Source: Monoraphidium neglectum (Eukaryota > Chlorophyta > Chlorophyceae > Sphaeropleales > Selenastraceae). From it: DNA of 11,664 nt. Below the pieces are notes generated by a model. The model was given only the letters and a program-made list of their open reading frames with translations, did not search any database and was not told the origin of the DNA. This document shows, one piece after another, positions 9,929 to 11,664 of the stretch. The stretch covers positions 1-11,664 of the forward strand of contig NW_014011782.1 of the NCBI RefSeq assembly GCF_000611645.1, read 5' to 3'. Both the position numbers and the translations under genes were made by a program. Position 1 is the stretch's first letter; each line of letters begins with the position of its first letter.

Positions 9929-11480
9929 GTACTGATACTGCTGCTGCTGATATTGCTGATGCTGCTGATCCTGCTGGTGCTGCTGATGCTGCTGTTGCTG
10001 CGTTTCTCGCGCATGCTGCTGCTGTTGCTGCTGCTCCTCCTGATGCTGCGACCGCCCACCGCACGCCGCGTCCGCTGCCGCCGCCGCCGCCTCAAGCAAC
10101 AGCGCCGGCGGCGCGCTCGTGAAGAGCGACGCCGGGTACACCGCGCTGCCCGCCTCGGGGTGGCTGACCGCCGGGCAGCCGCCGGGCAGCTGCCGCCGCA
10201 CGTAGCCCAGCAGCACCTCTGCGCCGGTCGCCTCGTCGTACACGGCGCCGGCCGGCCCGACCAGCGCCCGGCCGGTTCGGGGGTCGACGGCGTCCGACCA
10301 GTAACCGCTGCGGAGAGGTTTCGGTTTGCAGGCGTAAGTTAGGTGTGAGGAATTTTTGGGGCTGATGGCGCAGGCGGGGCCGATGTTAGGGTCGAGATGA
10401 GCTGGGAGGCGTGTGGGGGTAATACGGCCGAATCAGCAGGGGATGGCACGCGATTCGCACGCTCGCTGCAAAAAGGCAGCACGCCCCTCACAGTCGCCAC
10501 CACGTGTGCCCTTGCCGCTGCCTGGGTGACGAGACGCAGCGCAAATCGGGGCGCGCACCTGGCCGCCAGCCGCGCCCGCACGGCTCCCGCCCAGGCCAGG
10601 AAGACCCCCAGCATCCGCCCCATCTCGAGCTCATCCCACTGGCTGCCGCCCCCGGCGCTGACGTCACCGCCGCCGGCGATGATGTCACCGCCGCGCCGCG
10701 CGGCAGGGAACTGAAACGTGACGGCGGCCAGGAGGGCGCCACCGCGCGGGGCACCAGGGAACACCTCGGCCGCCCTCCGTCGCAGGGCGCCGTTGCCCAA
10801 CGAGTGGAGCGAAACCTCAATGCCCCCGCCGCCGCTGCTGCCACCACCGTGCCTGCCGCCGCCAGGGGCGCCGGCGCCAGGGCCGTCGACCCCGAGCCGC
10901 CGCGGGGCGCAAAGCATGAGAGCCTCCGCCGCGAAGCGCTCGTGTGTCTGCGACGCGCCCGGGCGCTGCGGCAGGCGCCGCAGCGCGCGCGGGCCGGCTC
11001 CGCCTGCGGCCCACGGGGCGGCGCCGTCCCCAGCGCATTCCGATTCGCCGCCGCCCTCATGGCCCCATCTCAGGGTGACTAATCCGTCCCCATCCACCAC
11101 CGCCACCGCGGGCGCCGCCGCCTGCGACAGGCACGCCTTGCCTCGCCGGCGAGCATCGCTGCCGCCGCCGCGTGGGGGGCAGCTGCCGTCGCCGTGGCGG
11201 CGGCTTCCCTCGAGGGCCTCCAGGAGCTGGCAGACGCGGGCGGTGAGTCCCGCCAGATCTGAAGCCTTGTCTCCCAGATCCAGGACCTGTCGAGATCAGG
11301 TCAGATCAACGGAGCCATTTCAAGGCTTTGAAATTCGAACAGCAAAGCACGCAGCCGAGGCTGGCATCAAGAGCCTCCGCCAGCGTGCGGCAGCGGCCCT
11401 TTGCGGGACTGTTACGTGCACCAGCCACGCCTGCAGCACACGCCGCCTACACACGCTCCCTGCCGCCCACGCGCGCGCTT

Positions 11481-11517
<37 letters not shown>

Positions 11518-11554
11518 ACACACACACACACTCACACGCGCGCACACACACACT

Positions 11555-11606
<52 letters not shown>

Positions 11607-11664
11607 CGCACACACACACCCACACACCTGCGTGAAGCTGTAGATCAGCATCAGAAGGTAGAAG
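8894..11664 (-). CDS. ABCD4-type cobalamin ABC transporter with inserted MMADHC (CblD) domain; 3' part of gene
   Basis: Exons (minus strand): >11664-11628, 11286-10559, 10307-8894 (TGA at 8896-8894); introns 11627-11287 and 10558-10308. Donors are CAG|GTGTGT and CCAG|GTGCGC, acceptors GACAG and CGCAG; phases 0 and 2 agree. About 725 residues lie in the window and the N-terminal membrane domain lies beyond the right edge. Order: end of the last membrane helix and its cytosolic extension ([12 protein letters not shown], then [17 protein letters not shown]), MMADHC-like domain, polyQ linker, ABC ATPase. Subfamily evidence is the post-helix segment SFTQ-x-LDL...SDLAG-TxR, signature LSPGELQRL and H-loop VGH, which resemble ABCD4 rather than ABCD1-3. 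In animals ABCD4 moves cobalamin from lysosome to cytosol with LMBD1; MMADHC passes it on to methionine synthase and methylmalonyl-CoA mutase. Role and vacuolar/lysosomal location here are inferred. Alternatives are a plastid ABCD2-like or SbmA-like transporter, which fit less well. Confidence 0.92.
8897..9604 (-). other. ABC ATPase (nucleotide-binding) domain, ABCD4 type
   Basis: About 236 residues. Walker [10 protein letters not shown] at 9496-9470; Q-loop in LFVPQRP; signature [11 protein letters not shown] at 9148-9116; Walker [12 protein letters not shown] beginning at 9088; H-loop His in VTVGHG. All ATP-binding and hydrolysis motifs are intact, so the domain should be catalytically competent as a dimer. 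The D-loop reads SALG rather than SALD; human ABCD4 also departs from SALD at this position. The LSPGE signature (instead of LSGGQ/LSGGE) points to ABCD4 and its bacterial relatives. A short insertion rich in Gly, His and Asn (around 9310-9270) precedes the helical subdomain. Confidence 0.95.
9605..10102 (-). repeat. Polyglutamine / polyalanine linker with CAG tracts, coding
   Basis: Low-complexity linker of about 165 residues joining the MMADHC domain to the ATPase domain. It opens with Ala-rich sequence, then a Gln/His/Tyr-rich stretch, and holds two pure tracts: 24 CAG codons at 9925-9854 and 17 CAG codons at 9769-9719 (CTG on the plus strand). The reading frame stays open throughout and stays in phase with the domains on both sides. 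Long Gln and Ala runs between domains are common in chlorophyte proteins, so this is probably a flexible tether; length polymorphism between strains is likely. Confidence 0.93.
10103..10944 (-). other. MMADHC / CblD-like domain inside the ABCD4-type protein
   Basis: Encoded by 10944-10559 and 10307-10103, split by the 10558-10308 intron. Visible family landmarks in order: [11 protein letters not shown]; a Gly-rich loop; [23 protein letters not shown], shown here only in part (human has VECAIQTCPELL...FESLFPE); [23 protein letters not shown] (human WSEEVEIEREVLLDKFING); then across the splice [17 protein letters not shown] (human LRAEGYWADFIDPSSG), LVGP, LLGY, GGCPAV, SLFTSAP (human SIFTNATP). 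MMADHC has a flavin-reductase-like fold without enzyme activity of its own; it binds MMACHC and directs cobalamin to its two enzymes. The human mitochondrial leader has no counterpart, as expected for an internal domain. Human Cys261-Cys262 is Gly-Cys here (Cys codon 10177-10175). Alignment was done by eye from memory of the human protein. Confidence 0.9.
11481..11627. repeat. Long (CA)n microsatellite inside the first visible intron of the ABCD4-type gene
   Basis: About 145 nt of CA repeat with CACG interruptions. On the transcribed RNA it is (GU)n beginning right at the 5' splice site (donor GTGTGTGG at 11627). Frames running through it on either strand encode only Thr-His or Cys-Val repeats and are not genes. 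Confidence 0.95.

Noticed and set aside
9275..10342. Plus-strand frame with long poly-leucine
   Set aside because: It is the complement of the CAG/polyQ linker and ATPase coding sequence on the minus strand, where every ABC motif is intact.
11481..11627. CA tract as a CRISPR array or telomeric repeat
   Set aside because: It is a dinucleotide repeat without spacers, and it is not the TTTTAGGG-type telomere repeat of green algae.
8894..11664. MMADHC as an independent gene lying between two halves of a transporter, or chance juxtaposition
   Set aside because: The exons at 11286-10559 and 10307-8894 each cross a domain boundary without a stop or a needed intron, and the single intron inside the MMADHC part has matching phase 2.

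Overview
The window is nuclear DNA of a GC-rich green alga (Chlorophyta; Chlamydomonadales/Sphaeropleales-like is the best guess). It carries four protein genes, all on the minus strand and all split by introns. The signs are phase-consistent introns of roughly 170-590 nt with donors mostly GTG-type, very GC-rich third positions, long CAG/CTG tracts, (CA)n microsatellites, a plant-type LRR N-cap, and eukaryote-only families (claspin, DPH7, ABCD4, MMADHC). No tRNA, rRNA, CRISPR or transposon gene was recognised.

Layout from right to left, which is the direction of transcription. (1) 11664-8894: 3' part of an ABC transporter gene of the ABCD4 type, the cobalamin exporter of the lysosome in animals. 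A complete-looking MMADHC (CblD) domain is spliced in frame between its membrane domain and its ATPase domain, followed by a long polyglutamine linker. (2) 7877-5630: complete three-exon DPH7 (WDR85), the diphthine methylesterase of diphthamide synthesis on translation elongation factor 2. (3) 4506-3477: a complete, very small secreted LRR protein with a plant LRRNT cap. (4) 2667-1: 5' part of a claspin/Mrc1-like replication-checkpoint mediator, running off the left edge. Splice sites were deduced by hand. For every junction the reading phase of donor and acceptor agrees and the joined protein matches the family.

The most important observation is gene 1. ABCD4 (cblJ) and MMADHC (cblD) are separate proteins acting in sequence in animal vitamin B12 handling. 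Here one polypeptide holds both. Two uninterrupted exons cross the two domain junctions, so neither junction depends on a doubtful splice. This suggests physical coupling of B12 export from an acidic organelle to its first cytosolic trafficking factor.

Intergenic stretches (2668-3476, 4507-5629, 7878-8893) are visibly less GC-rich and hold no recognised gene. They contain a near-perfect GC-rich palindrome beside a (CA)n tract, an E2F-like site upstream of claspin, and a 597-nt stop-free frame of unknown meaning. The four genes show no shared pathway beyond co-orientation.
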